DNA from: Lachnospiraceae bacterium Zagget2 | Lineage (GTDB): Bacteria; Bacillota; Clostridia; Lachnospirales; Lachnospiraceae | Length of the DNA stretch: 64,000 bases | NCBI GenBank assembly: GCA_001941045.1 | Contig: MSHD01000023.1 | Location: 78,619-142,618, forward strand | Direction of reading: 5' to 3' | In this document: positions 26,979 to 36,163 of the stretch, piece by piece | Position numbering within the stretch: position 1 is the stretch's first letter | How the letters are laid out: every line of letters starts with the position of its first letter | Program-made: the position numbers and the translations under genes | Notes under the pieces: generated by a model | What the model was told of the DNA's origin: nothing | The model's database searches: none | Seen by the model: the letters and a program-made list of their open reading frames with translations, nothing else

Positions 26979-28307
26979 TCAGGAAAACACCAGCTCCCGG
27001 AATACATCCCCGCGTTCTTCGAAATTCTTGAAAATGCCGTAGCTCGCCGCGGCGGGCGAGAGGACGCAGGCCTCCCCGGGGCGCGTCAGAGCCCGGGCCT
27101 GTGCGACAGCCTCCGTGAGCGTCTCTGCATAGAGCAGGCGCTCCTGACCGGGAAAGTCCGGATACTGCTCTCTGATCTCATCGAGGATACGCCTCCCGGT
27201 CGCATACATCAGGATGATATGCGGAACCGGATGGTTCGCGAGAAATTCGATCAGGTCATCATAGTCGATGCCGCGATCCATGCCGCCGATCAGAATGGTT
27301 CCGACGGAGGGAACACTTTTCAGTGCCTGGATTGCCGTATCGCCGATCGTAGAGATCGAGTCATCATAATAGCGGACGCCGTCGCGCTCGCCGATAAAGC
27401 GCAGGCGGTGCGGCAGCGGTTCATAGGACCGTAAAGAGCGGTCAAATTCCTCATTGCTCAAACCCATGACACAGCATATGGCATAAGCGAAAGCGACGTC
27501 CAGATGATTGTGGTGTCCGAGCATGTGGAAACCCTCAGTGGGAATCTGATAGCTTCTCCCCGCGAAGGAGATCTGCGTTCCATCGAGGCGCACAGCCGCA
27601 TTGTCATCGTGATCAGAGACGCTGAAGATATCCGCCTGGCAAGTCCCATTCTCCGGCAGAACGTCGGCGCCGCAGAAGAGCAGGTCGCCCGCTTTCTGAT
27701 GCAGATAAATCTGGTGTTTGGACGCAGCGTAACGCTCGAAACTGCCGTAGTGATCGAGATGTTCCTCGTGAATATTCAGCAGGATGGCGATGTGCGGTGA
27801 GACGTGAATATATTCGAGCTGGTGGCAGGAAAACTCGCAGACCGGTACCGTCTCAGGACCGATCTTTTCGAGGATATCGAAGGCGGGTATGCCGATATTG
27901 CCGGCGAGCACCACGTCGCGCCCGGCTTCCTGCAAAATGTGATAGAGCAGCGTTGTTGTCGTGCTCTTGCCTTTGGTACCGGTGACGCCGATCGTCCGCG
28001 CGCCGTATTCTTCGAGAAACAGTTCCATCTGAGAAGTCACGCGGCAGCGGTATGAGGATGGATCTTCCGGAAGGACAATGCCCGGGCTTTTGAAGACCAG
28101 GTCATAGTCGTCCAGTGTGTCCATATAGTGCGCTCCGGACAGAAACGGGATCTCTGCCTCCGGATCGGCGGCACGCTGGTCAGCAATCGCAAGGGCGCGG
28201 TATCCGCCGACCTCCAGAATTCTGCGCAGGGTAGAGCGCCCCTCGCGCCCGAAGCCAAGAATCAGCACTTTTTTTCCTTTAATCTGTTCTTTCAGTCGGC
28301 GCAGCAT
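26979..28307 (-). CDS. murD: Mur ligase of the MurD family, probably L-glutamate adding (MurD2-like)
   Basis: This 442-residue ligase adds glutamate to UDP-MurNAc-L-alanine. The N-terminal Rossmann segment is VLILGFGREGRST; the ATP loop is GVTGTKGKSTTTTLL (about residue 115); HEEHLDHYGS follows, and the C-terminal domain has YYDDSISTIGDTA. The start at 28307 has GGAGGAG and overlaps the end of the murL-like gene by 16 bases. Where MurL is present, the paired ligase (MurD2) was shown in Xanthomonas to take L-Glu, after which MurL epimerises it. I infer that role here from linkage; sequence alone cannot tell L- from D-Glu use. Confidence 0.87.
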   Translation of the reverse strand: MLRRLKEQIKGKKVLILGFGREGRSTLRRILEVGGYRALAIADQRAADPEAEIPFLSGAHYMDTLDDYDLVFKSPGIVLPEDPSSYRCRVTSQMELFLEEYGARTIGVTGTKGKSTTTTLLYHILQEAGRDVVLAGNIGIPAFDILEKIGPETVPVCEFSCHQLEYIHVSPHIAILLNIHEEHLDHYGSFERYAASKHQIYLHQKAGDLLFCGADVLPENGTCQADIFSVSDHDDNAAVRLDGTQISFAGRSYQIPTEGFHMLGHHNHLDVAFAYAICCVMGLSNEEFDRSLRSYEPLPHRLRFIGERDGVRYYDDSISTIGDTAIQALKSVPSVGTILIGGMDRGIDYDDLIEFLANHPVPHIILMYATGRRILDEIREQYPDFPGQERLLYAETLTEAVAQARALTRPGEACVLSPAAASYGIFKNFEERGDVFRELVFS

Positions 28308-29686
28308 GGCAGTTCTCCTCCATAGCATTCATCGGTCAATATTTTCAGAAAAGCGGGCGGCAGCAGGTGCGTCGGATCATAACGGCGTTCGAAGGCATGG
28401 CGCTGTGGGAAGGAGGCGGCGTAGAGCGGCTGCTCCCGGTACCAGGCGAGCAGCCGGGGAAGACTCTCTCCTGAGACCTCCATCTGCTCGATTGTGAGAC
28501 AGATGGCAGCGTTCACTTCATCGCGGCTGCCGACGCATTCAAAAGGCTTCTCGGCCGCCAGCCCGGTCAGCTTCCGGAAATCCTCCAGCATCGCAGGATC
28601 TTCCAGCATATCGGTCCCGAAAATTTCACAAAGGCGCGCATGGCTCAGGAAAGGAGAGAGGGTCAGGAAGACAAACAGACACTTCGGACAGTGGCCGCAC
28701 CAGATGTCTTTCTTGCTTCCCACATTGCAGCTGCGGAAAATATTGTGGTAGGCGGTGAGTCCGGAGAAGTATTCTGCAATCTGAAATTCGGACAGCGGGC
28801 GCAGCATGCTGAAATAGTAGACGCCGCTGCCGATATGGCGCTCCTCGTATTCGTGAAAATCCCGTTCAAATTCAAAGCTTTTGGAATACTGGTGATTAAC
28901 CTTGCTCCCGGCCACCGTGCTCTCATTCGCACTCGATTCATTTGACAGTGCGATATACTTCAGTCCGTGCAGATAAGCGACAATCAGCGAAGAGAAAGCG
29001 ACCAGGGCAGAGAAGGGGGTATGTCCGTTCAGATAGCCCTCCCGGTTCAGCTCGAGCATACGTGCGTCAAGCGTGCGCCCGGCCGCAAGAGAGTCCGCGG
29101 ATGCAATGCCGGCGGCTTTGACGGTGTTCAGGCTTGCGCCTCTTGGATTGATGATATAGGTCTTCAGCGGAAGCCCGGATTTTTTCAGCAGTTCGAGCGT
29201 ACAGGCAGAGTCTTTGCCGCCGCCGACCGGGACTAGACAGCCGTTCCGTTTTTCCGGAGCCTGCATGGTTCCGGAAAAAGCCGGCCCATCCGAATCAATC
29301 TCCATAAAGGTGTCGGGATCGGCATCGATCCCGTTTGTATAAAAGAATTCGCCGAGTCCGAGGAAATAGAGCTTCTTCCACCAGCGAATCTGCGCTTCTG
29401 TAAGAGCGCCCGCGCGAACGATCACCTTTGGCGGGCATGCGATCTTCCAGTAGCTGACAAGCTCGACCATACCGAGAGAAAACAGCATGTTCCTGAGGGT
29501 TTCGTCATCTTCCGGATGTGCCGGGGCTCTGTCCGGTTTCGGAAAGGTCCAGGCAGGAGAGAAGGAGGCAAGTCCGGGGATGTCAAAGTGATAGGTTACC
29601 CGAAGGAATTCCGGCTCTTCTTCGCAGGAAAAGCTTTCGTAACAGAAGGAGGGGAAATCCCTCCGGCAGGCTTCGTAAGTTTTCAT
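28292..29686 (-). CDS. murL: MurL-type UDP-MurNAc-L-Ala-L-Glu epimerase
   Basis: This 464-residue protein resembles MurL, which converts the terminal L-Glu of UDP-MurNAc-L-Ala-L-Glu to D-Glu in an ATP-dependent reaction. The central motif PVGGGKDSACTLELLKKS (residues 153-170) is a PP-loop-like nucleotide site, followed by NPRGASLNTVKAAG and SNESSANESTVAG. A Cys cluster near residue 330 (CNVGSKKDIWCGHCPKCLF) may bind zinc or iron-sulfur. It is transcribed first, with murD overlapping its 3' end. AAGGGGA precedes the ATG. Confidence 0.85.
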   Translation of the reverse strand: MKTYEACRRDFPSFCYESFSCEEEPEFLRVTYHFDIPGLASFSPAWTFPKPDRAPAHPEDDETLRNMLFSLGMVELVSYWKIACPPKVIVRAGALTEAQIRWWKKLYFLGLGEFFYTNGIDADPDTFMEIDSDGPAFSGTMQAPEKRNGCLVPVGGGKDSACTLELLKKSGLPLKTYIINPRGASLNTVKAAGIASADSLAAGRTLDARMLELNREGYLNGHTPFSALVAFSSLIVAYLHGLKYIALSNESSANESTVAGSKVNHQYSKSFEFERDFHEYEERHIGSGVYYFSMLRPLSEFQIAEYFSGLTAYHNIFRSCNVGSKKDIWCGHCPKCLFVFLTLSPFLSHARLCEIFGTDMLEDPAMLEDFRKLTGLAAEKPFECVGSRDEVNAAICLTIEQMEVSGESLPRLLAWYREQPLYAASFPQRHAFERRYDPTHLLPPAFLKILTDECYGGELPCCAD

Positions 29687-29727
29687 AAAATGGGGTCCCC
29701 TTTGCTTTTTATGAAATAAAAGAATGA

Positions 29728-29746
29728 CGCTGCCATGTCTGCAGCG
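29728..29746 (-). terminator. Sortase gene terminator
   Basis: On the minus strand a short stem CGCTGC/GCAGCG (extendable) is followed by a T-rich stretch, about 20 bases past the sortase stop. Confidence 0.55.
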
Positions 29747-29764
29747 CCATCCGGTCTTTCGTGC

Positions 29765-30619
29765 TTAGTACAGCTTCTTTGCGTGAACCACGAAGCGCTT
29801 CGTCCCATTGCTGGTGCAGGTGGAGAGCGTGACCACAGAGTCTGATGTGCTGACGCTCACCCCGGTATCGTAGAGGGAGGACGCTGTGAGCTCATCGAGG
29901 AAGGCCTGGTAGACGTCATCCTGTGTGTAGCCGATCGTATAGGAGATATCCGTGGTCTCCGCCTCATGGCAGGAGAAGATCTGGTAACAGTGCGTGCCAT
30001 CCTCAAGATCGATGTAGATGTATGGATGATTTTCGTAATAGCTCTGCTTTTTGTACTGTTTCAGCGTACCGAACATGGAGCCGTTCTTCATGTTGTGGCC
30101 GTAGATGATCGTGTGCAGGTCCGTAAAATCAGCGGAATTTGCCGTCTCAATGAAAATACATCCGGAAGAATTCTCATCGCCGCTGAAGGTGTGTGTCAGA
30201 TACCAGGAATTGTCCGTGGTATGTACCACCGGGTAACTGATCTTCGTGTCCGGAATCTCGATCCAGCCGACGGCCTCGTTGTTGATCGCCTGAAGCGAGG
30301 CAAAATCGATGCGCTGCATGACAAATTCATCATCGTCCGTTTCGGAATCTGCATCCGCGCTGTCATCGCCGGTGTCATCTGCGTCCTCGGGACTCACCGC
30401 TTCGCTCAGCACGTATTGTTCGAGCTGATTGTATTCTTTTGAGCCGGAACCATACTCGCTGATAATCGAGATGAGCTTCCAGCCGCAGAAGATCACGAGG
30501 CAGACGCACAGTCCGAGTACCAGACCTTCTCCCAGCGCGAAAAGACGCCGCTTCTGACGCCGGTCAAGGGAAAAGGAAATTGATTTCCTGGATTTTCTTC
30601 CATTCTTTTTTTTGCTCAT
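29765..30619 (-). CDS. srtB: Class B sortase
   Basis: This 284-residue membrane transpeptidase has a basic N-terminus, one transmembrane helix (about residues 30-50), a long acidic linker and the sortase domain. The catalytic His is in HTIIYGHNMKNGSMF, the catalytic Cys in VVTLSTCTS, and the Arg in GTKRFVVHAKKLY. Class B enzymes anchor a small set of proteins (often iron or pilus related) at NPQTN-like motifs. No sortase substrate lies nearby, so its client is encoded elsewhere. The ribosome site is weak (GGGTGAT). Confidence 0.92.
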   Translation of the reverse strand: MSKKKNGRKSRKSISFSLDRRQKRRLFALGEGLVLGLCVCLVIFCGWKLISIISEYGSGSKEYNQLEQYVLSEAVSPEDADDTGDDSADADSETDDDEFVMQRIDFASLQAINNEAVGWIEIPDTKISYPVVHTTDNSWYLTHTFSGDENSSGCIFIETANSADFTDLHTIIYGHNMKNGSMFGTLKQYKKQSYYENHPYIYIDLEDGTHCYQIFSCHEAETTDISYTIGYTQDDVYQAFLDELTASSLYDTGVSVSTSDSVVTLSTCTSNGTKRFVVHAKKLY

Positions 30620-30741
30620 AATATCACCCAGCTCATTCTATCAGATTTCCCGGATAAATACCAGAGAAATCTTTCCTTTGGGTGGACAAATTGAAATGCT
30701 GGTTATAAAATGGTAGTTGAGTACGGGCAGGAGGAAACGCG

Positions 30742-31581
30742 ATGATTCAGGAAATAGCACCTATGAAATATGATAATCACTATGAGGAGCAGAAGCCCTC
30801 GCCGGACGACTGGCTGCTGGTGTACCGCGGCGGCGAACTGCTGTGCAGCTGTGAGGGAGGAGAGCTCTCTTTCCCGAAGGTATCCGAGATCGGGCAGGAG
30901 GATGCGGATCTTACCTATCTCTTCAGCATCGACAGGGAGCGTTTCTTTCTCATGAGAGAGGAACTCCATGGAATGCCGCAGGGCTATGACTGGCAGAAGA
31001 TCAGCCTCATGCGCGGTGTGCAGCCCCGCTACCGGGCATTCGCGGGAGAGACGGGGATGCAGCTTGCCGACTGGTATCGGAGCAATCGTTACTGCGGACG
31101 CTGCGGGAAAAGAATGGTGCCGGATCATAAGGAACGGATGATGCACTGCCCGGACTGTGGCTACATGGCTTATCCGAAGATCTGCCCGGGAGTGATCGTG
31201 GCGGTTACAGATGCGGACCGGATTCTGCTGACCAAATATGCGCCGGCTCCCGGACGGACCGCGAATTACGCGCTGGTGGCCGGTTTCACGGAGATCGGAG
31301 AGACGCTGGAGGAGACAGTACAGCGTGAAGTGATGGAAGAAGTCGGCCTGAAAGTAAAAAATATCCGCTATTATAAGAATCAGCCCTGGTCTTTCACATC
31401 TACGCTGCTCTGCGGATTCTTCTGCGAGGTGGACGGGGATGCGTCTGTGCGGCTCGATACGGAGGAGCTTTCGGTGGGCGAATGGTTCCGCCGCGATGAG
31501 ATTCCGTTTGATGACGACGGCGTCAGCCTGACCCGCGAGATGATCGGTGTGTTTAAGGCGGGAGGACCGCTGTTTTCATGA
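30742..31581 (+). CDS. nudC: NAD+ diphosphatase NudC
   Basis: This 279-residue Nudix hydrolase cleaves NAD(H) to NMN(H) and AMP and can remove NAD caps from RNA. A four-cysteine zinc site is seen as CGRCGKRM and CPDCGYM. The Nudix box is GFTEIGETLEETVQREVMEE VG in segments (about residues 180-203), followed by the NudC-specific region KNQPWSFTSTLLCGF. It begins a run of plus-strand genes: its stop overlaps the flippase ATG by 4 bases. CAGGAGGAA precedes the start. Confidence 0.95.
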   Translation: MIQEIAPMKYDNHYEEQKPSPDDWLLVYRGGELLCSCEGGELSFPKVSEIGQEDADLTYLFSIDRERFFLMREELHGMPQGYDWQKISLMRGVQPRYRAFAGETGMQLADWYRSNRYCGRCGKRMVPDHKERMMHCPDCGYMAYPKICPGVIVAVTDADRILLTKYAPAPGRTANYALVAGFTEIGETLEETVQREVMEEVGLKVKNIRYYKNQPWSFTSTLLCGFFCEVDGDASVRLDTEELSVGEWFRRDEIPFDDDGVSLTREMIGVFKAGGPLFS

Positions 31582-32885
31582 GGCTGAACAGAAATAAAAA
31601 CAGTGATTTTATAAAAATTCTCTCGAATACGGCATGGATGGTGTTTGACAAGGTATTTCTGCTGGCGCTGAACCTGGTCGTTTCCGTAAGAATCGCCAAC
31701 TATTACAGTGCGCTGGGCTACGGTTCTTACCAGTACGCGGTCAGCGTTGTGGCTGTTTTCGAGATCATAACCACTTTTATCGATGGGCGCATTGTCAAAA
31801 AGAAATACATGGGCTTTGATCCGGATGTGGTTGTGGTGACGGCGACTGTGACCAGAATTTTACTGGCGGCGGTGTCGGTTCTGGCAGGAACCGTATTTAT
31901 CTATGTCTATGGTGGAGATTTCCAGTTTTCCGTCATTTTCTTCCTGCTTCTCGTGAACATGGCGCTCGAAAATCTGAAATTCGGCATGGTGAACCGCTTT
32001 GAATACCTGCTGAAATCCCGGAAAGTTGTGGTGGCATCGGATCTGGCGGCCTTTGCCGCATCCGTCCTGCAGCTGCTGGCCGTGTATCTTCACTGGCCGC
32101 TTACCTCGCTGGCTCTGATCGCGCTCACCTCCACTGTTATCAGCACGGTCATTATAAGCTGTCAGTACAGCATCGAATTTGGCGGGAAGAGCCTGAAGCT
32201 CATGGACTGGGGACTTCACAGGAAAATGCTTGCAGAGAGCTTCCCGCTGGCGGTGGCATTTGCCTGCGGGACGATCTACAATCGCTGCGACAGCATCATG
32301 CTGGGAGCGATGATGACCTACGCGCAGGTGGGAATTTATTCGATTGCCGCCAGCCTGATCAACGTCGTACAGATCGCCATTTCCCCGATCCGGGAATCGG
32401 TATATCCGAAGCTTCTGAGCCTTTATGAGACGGACCATGAGGAGTATGCAAGGTGCTATGTGAGAATTTCCAGCGCCATGACCTGGCTCTATATTGCGGG
32501 TGTTGCCTTCTCATTTTTCATATTACCGTTTCTTTTCCGCTTCCTGAATGAGGAGTATGCGGAAGCCTTCCCGGTGTACCGGGTACTCGTGCTGGGGACA
32601 TTTTTCATGTACAATGCGGCGCTGCGTTCCGGACATTTTGCGGTGATCGGAAAAGGAAAACTGCTGACATACTCGCAGATCGTCAGCGTCGTCTTCAATG
32701 TGGTGCTGAATGTGGTCGGAATTCGTCTGTGGGGGATGTACGGGGCGGCTGCGGCCACGGTGATCACGCAGGCCGTGTCCCTGTGGTTCTTCAATCTGTT
32801 CTTTGAGGAGGGGCGGGAGGTATTCCGCTGGCAGCTGAAAGCATTGAATCCGGCGCATATCATCGGATTCCTGAAAATGATCTGA
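31578..32885 (+). CDS. Wzx-type polysaccharide flippase
   Basis: This 435-residue membrane protein with about 12 helices belongs to the MOP/PST polysaccharide exporter superfamily. The opening NTAWMVFDKVFLLALNLVVS and the middle GTIYNRCDSIMLGAMM are typical of O-antigen or teichoic-acid flippases. It is translationally coupled to nudC and followed by a pyruvyl transferase and a sulfotransferase, giving a small surface-glycan set. There is no polymerase or initiating glycosyltransferase here, so the rest of the pathway lies elsewhere. Confidence 0.88.
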   Translation: MRLNRNKNSDFIKILSNTAWMVFDKVFLLALNLVVSVRIANYYSALGYGSYQYAVSVVAVFEIITTFIDGRIVKKKYMGFDPDVVVVTATVTRILLAAVSVLAGTVFIYVYGGDFQFSVIFFLLLVNMALENLKFGMVNRFEYLLKSRKVVVASDLAAFAASVLQLLAVYLHWPLTSLALIALTSTVISTVIISCQYSIEFGGKSLKLMDWGLHRKMLAESFPLAVAFACGTIYNRCDSIMLGAMMTYAQVGIYSIAASLINVVQIAISPIRESVYPKLLSLYETDHEEYARCYVRISSAMTWLYIAGVAFSFFILPFLFRFLNEEYAEAFPVYRVLVLGTFFMYNAALRSGHFAVIGKGKLLTYSQIVSVVFNVVLNVVGIRLWGMYGAAAATVITQAVSLWFFNLFFEEGREVFRWQLKALNPAHIIGFLKMI

Positions 32886-32901
32886 AGAGGTACGAAAGAA
32901 A

Positions 32902-34023
32902 ATGAAAATCGCTGTCGTGACCGTATATGACGGCCTGAACTACGGGTCTTATCTCCAGGCCTTCGCCATGCAGAGCTGTCTGGAAGCGCTGGGACATGAG
33001 GTTGTATTTGTGCAGCGTATGACAGAAGAAGAAAATCTGGCGCTTTTTACCACAAACCGGCCTCAGGAAGCTTGCGATCCGCTTCGCAGACTGTGGCGGT
33101 TCATACGGAAGAAAACCGTACTCCGGAAGCAGATTGAAAAGGAAAACCAGTATTACAGACAGCAATTCCCGCTTTACCGGAAGGCCTGGGAACGCTTTGC
33201 CCTGGTGAGCCCGGAACAATTGGACGGTGTGGACTGCATCGTATGCGGCAGCGATGAAATCTGGAATCCTGCCAATCCGAATATTGATGTGCCGTTTTAT
33301 ACTTGTGCGGATTTTGGGCATGATATTCCCAAAGTAGCGGTTTCGGTCAGCATCGGAAACGCGCAGACGACGGATTTTGCCGATTGTCCGGAGGCTGTGT
33401 CAGCGTTGAGAGAGTTTTCCGCGATTCTTGTAAGGGATCGGCGATCACAGGAGATAATCGGCGATCTGACAGGCTGCGCGGCGAAGATTACCTGTGACCC
33501 GACGCTTCTGGTGGATCGGGAATTATTCAGAAATGCAGCTGAGATTCCGGCGATCGAAGGAGCGTACATGCTGGTCTATACCTATGGGCTGACGGAGGAG
33601 GAGAGCCGGATTATCCGGCATTTTGCCAGGGAGCATCAATACCGGATTGTGTCCGCATGCATGGATATCCCTGTTGCCGATCAGGTGGTGAGCGCTTCTC
33701 CGCTTGCCTTTGCCGGACTTGTCTCCGGAGCGGCCTGCTGTGTGACAACGACTTTTCACGGGACGATATTTTCGCTGCTCTTTGCGAAGCGATTCTGCAG
33801 CATTGCCAGATATCCGAAAATAGAGGAGCTTTTGTCTGAAACAGATGCGCGGGAACATCTGTGGGACAGTATGCTTCCGGATGACTTTGAAAAGTGTATG
33901 GAACCGGAAGTGGACCGGGCAGCTCTTTCCGGACGCCTCCAGAAGATGCGGAAGGAATCGCTTGCGCAGATTGACCGGGCGCTGGCCTTATGCGAAAGGC
34001 ATTCCGAAGGGGAGCGCCCTTGA
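32902..34023 (+). CDS. Polysaccharide pyruvyl transferase family protein
   Basis: This 373-residue protein of the CsaB-like family transfers pyruvate from PEP to make ketals on glycans. The start KIAVVTVYDGLNYGSYLQ, the middle DCIVCGSDEIWNP and the C-terminal CCVTTTFHGTIFSLLF are family motifs. It would add a negative charge to a surface polymer, often a ligand for SLH-type binding. It lies between the flippase and the sulfotransferase on one transcript. Confidence 0.88.
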   Translation: MKIAVVTVYDGLNYGSYLQAFAMQSCLEALGHEVVFVQRMTEEENLALFTTNRPQEACDPLRRLWRFIRKKTVLRKQIEKENQYYRQQFPLYRKAWERFALVSPEQLDGVDCIVCGSDEIWNPANPNIDVPFYTCADFGHDIPKVAVSVSIGNAQTTDFADCPEAVSALREFSAILVRDRRSQEIIGDLTGCAAKITCDPTLLVDRELFRNAAEIPAIEGAYMLVYTYGLTEEESRIIRHFAREHQYRIVSACMDIPVADQVVSASPLAFAGLVSGAACCVTTTFHGTIFSLLFAKRFCSIARYPKIEELLSETDAREHLWDSMLPDDFEKCMEPEVDRAALSGRLQKMRKESLAQIDRALALCERHSEGERP

Positions 34024-34051
34024 AAAAAGGGGAAAATAAGAGGGGGAAATA

Positions 34052-34801
34052 ATGAAGAATCTATTTGACAGTTTTCGTGAGAAGGTAAAGAAATATCCTG
34101 TTGTATGGTACGCCTGGTATCTTGCGACCGGGAGGACACCGGAGAAGCGGGAATATATTGTGGATGAAGAGCAGAAGGTCGCCTATCTTATGAATTCCAA
34201 GGCAGCCTGCTCCTCGATCAAGGTCAGCATGCTGCGCAAAAAAGATGTTGCGGACGATTATTCGATCCACTATTTTGATGATCACAGCCGGATGCGGGAG
34301 GATCTGTTTTCGGACGAGGACTGGTTCAAATTTACCTTTGTCCGGAATCCGTTTTCGAGGCTGGTCTCCTGCTATGAGAGCAAATATCATGCGGACAGGA
34401 AATTCCTCGGAAAGACAAAGGAAATTCTGGACTTTGATGAATATCTGGGCGGCTATATGAAAGAGGACAAAGGCTTTGCGCATTTTGTCGGGCAGGTCGT
34501 GAAAATTCCGGATCACTTTGCAGACCGGCATTTCCGCAGTCAGTACCGTCTGCTTGCGGGAAAGGCGAAAAAGCCCGCGTTTGATTTCATCGGGAAAATG
34601 GAACGGCTGGAGGAAGAGTACAGGCCGATCCAGGAGAAATATGGTTTCGATCCGATCAGAATATACAATCGCGTGGAGTACGGCGACTGGAGAGATTATT
34701 ATACGGAAGACCTCGCCAGGAAGGTCTTCCGCAAATATAAAAAGATGTCGAATTCTTTGGCTATGAACAGGAATATCGTGATCTGCTCAGCCATTGTATG
34801 A
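34052..34801 (+). CDS. Carbohydrate sulfotransferase, family 2, with 3' frameshift
   Basis: This cytoplasmic PAPS-dependent sulfotransferase of 249 residues as read shows the 5'-phosphosulfate loop in NSKAACSSIKVSM and the 3'-phosphate site in FVRNPFSRLVSCYESKY. It probably sulfates the glycan handled by the two preceding genes. As written, the chain ends KMSNSLAMNRNIVICSAIV; adding one A to the five-A run at 34739-34743 restores the typical ending KKDVEFFGYEQEYRDLL, running to about 34833 and slightly into the convergent gene. The catalytic core is unaffected. PAPS-making genes are not in the window. Confidence 0.82.
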   Translation: MKNLFDSFREKVKKYPVVWYAWYLATGRTPEKREYIVDEEQKVAYLMNSKAACSSIKVSMLRKKDVADDYSIHYFDDHSRMREDLFSDEDWFKFTFVRNPFSRLVSCYESKYHADRKFLGKTKEILDFDEYLGGYMKEDKGFAHFVGQVVKIPDHFADRHFRSQYRLLAGKAKKPAFDFIGKMERLEEEYRPIQEKYGFDPIRIYNRVEYGDWRDYYTEDLARKVFRKYKKMSNSLAMNRNIVICSAIV

Positions 34802-34807
34802 GCAGCG

Positions 34808-36163
34808 TTACAGTTTCGTCATCAGTCCATTGAGTACCTGTTCGACGAGAAAAAGGCTGCCGCGGATACCCATCTGCGTTTTGGGGAGTACGTCGGTATA
34901 TCCCATGCCGGGCTGGCTGATCTCAATTCCGCAGAAAGGGTGCTGCCGTGTTTTCAGGGCAGCGATGGTATTTCCATCCGCAAAGACGAGCTCCGCGCGG
35001 GTTTCCAGAATGTCTTTCTGCTCCGGCTGTCCGGCTTTATGTTCTTGCAGCAGCGTTTTCAGGCATTCCCTCAGCGCGGTCACATTTCCCTCGGTCACCT
35101 CAAGACAGTCGGGGATCATCCCCAGATATTCCATGAAAAAACGGCTCAGGGTAAAGACCTGCGAGAGACTGCCGGACACTGCGAACAGAGAGCCGTCCGG
35201 CAGTCCGCACATCTGATGGACACCGTCGATTTTTGACCAGGACAGGGCCCTGGCGCGCTCACTTTCCGTGATAAGAGGAGTGACGTCCGTCCTGAGGATC
35301 CGGCAGATTTCGGAAAAGATTTCCTCGGTCTGAGAGAAACCGGCGGGCGGCCCCGGGCAGATATAGTATGGCGTGCCACAGGCATCCTGTAAAAATGCTG
35401 CCGCGCGCGAGGCCATCTCCGGGAAGACGACCACATTGAGATCCGCAGCCGGCAGGCGGCGCAGTTCCTCCAGGGAATTCTGCGCGGCAGGGCAGCAGTT
35501 TACGGTGATCCCACACAGGGTGAAGAGCCGTTTCAATTCCGCAAGATCGCCCTCCCAGTAGCGCTGCCAGACAGAAAGACCGAGCAGATTGACGCTCTTC
35601 TGGCGGGAAGCCCTGTCAGGCCTTGCAGTCTGGTTCCACAGGCGGGATCCGACCTGCCGGAAGAGCTCCATAAGAGCCGTCTCGTAGCCCGTGCAGAAAT
35701 CCGTGGAATAACCGGGAGATTCGAGCATGACGCAGAGACAGTCAGGCAGCGTTTCACGGACCAGCTCTTCCAGATTGTCACCGATCAGCGACGCGCCGGG
35801 AGAATTGACGATGGCGAGCAGTTCAAAATTCACATGTTCACGAAGGTAGCAAAGGCCGTCGCGCACTTTGTCAGCAGTTCCGTAGACATAATCATAGCCG
35901 TCCAGCCAGGTGCAGGGTACACGCGGCTGACGGAAAAACCAGTTGTTGAGAAAATTGTAGTCCACCGGCACCTTTTCGCCGCCATCGGAGGCAGGAAGGT
36001 ACAGAGGAGGCCGCAGCGCGAGGAACTGGGAGGTCGTGCTGTGGTAAAATTTGCAGCCCATCGGGCCGTTCAGCAGTACGATGGCATTCTTGATCCCCTC
36101 CATCGCAAAAATCATACCGCTGAGGCCGTCAGGCGTAATACTTTTCGAACAAGGACCGGTCAT
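34808..36163 (-). CDS. Nitrogenase component 1-like protein, NifK/BchB-type partner
   Basis: This 451-residue protein of the nitrogenase component 1 superfamily is encoded directly after the fused NifH-NifD-like gene, overlapping it by 35 bases with its own AAGGGGGA site. P-cluster-type cysteines are at 5 (TGPCSKS) and 37 ([11 protein letters not shown]). The place of the third cysteine is taken by Pro122 in [12 protein letters not shown], where NifK has a TC-containing motif. It presumably forms a heterodimer or tetramer with the NifD-like domain and holds a bridging iron-sulfur cluster with incomplete thiolate ligation, as BchB does. It ends close to the convergent sulfotransferase gene. 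The substrate is unknown. Confidence 0.85.
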   Translation of the reverse strand: MTGPCSKSITPDGLSGMIFAMEGIKNAIVLLNGPMGCKFYHSTTSQFLALRPPLYLPASDGGEKVPVDYNFLNNWFFRQPRVPCTWLDGYDYVYGTADKVRDGLCYLREHVNFELLAIVNSPGASLIGDNLEELVRETLPDCLCVMLESPGYSTDFCTGYETALMELFRQVGSRLWNQTARPDRASRQKSVNLLGLSVWQRYWEGDLAELKRLFTLCGITVNCCPAAQNSLEELRRLPAADLNVVVFPEMASRAAAFLQDACGTPYYICPGPPAGFSQTEEIFSEICRILRTDVTPLITESERARALSWSKIDGVHQMCGLPDGSLFAVSGSLSQVFTLSRFFMEYLGMIPDCLEVTEGNVTALRECLKTLLQEHKAGQPEQKDILETRAELVFADGNTIAALKTRQHPFCGIEISQPGMGYTDVLPKTQMGIRGSLFLVEQVLNGLMTKL

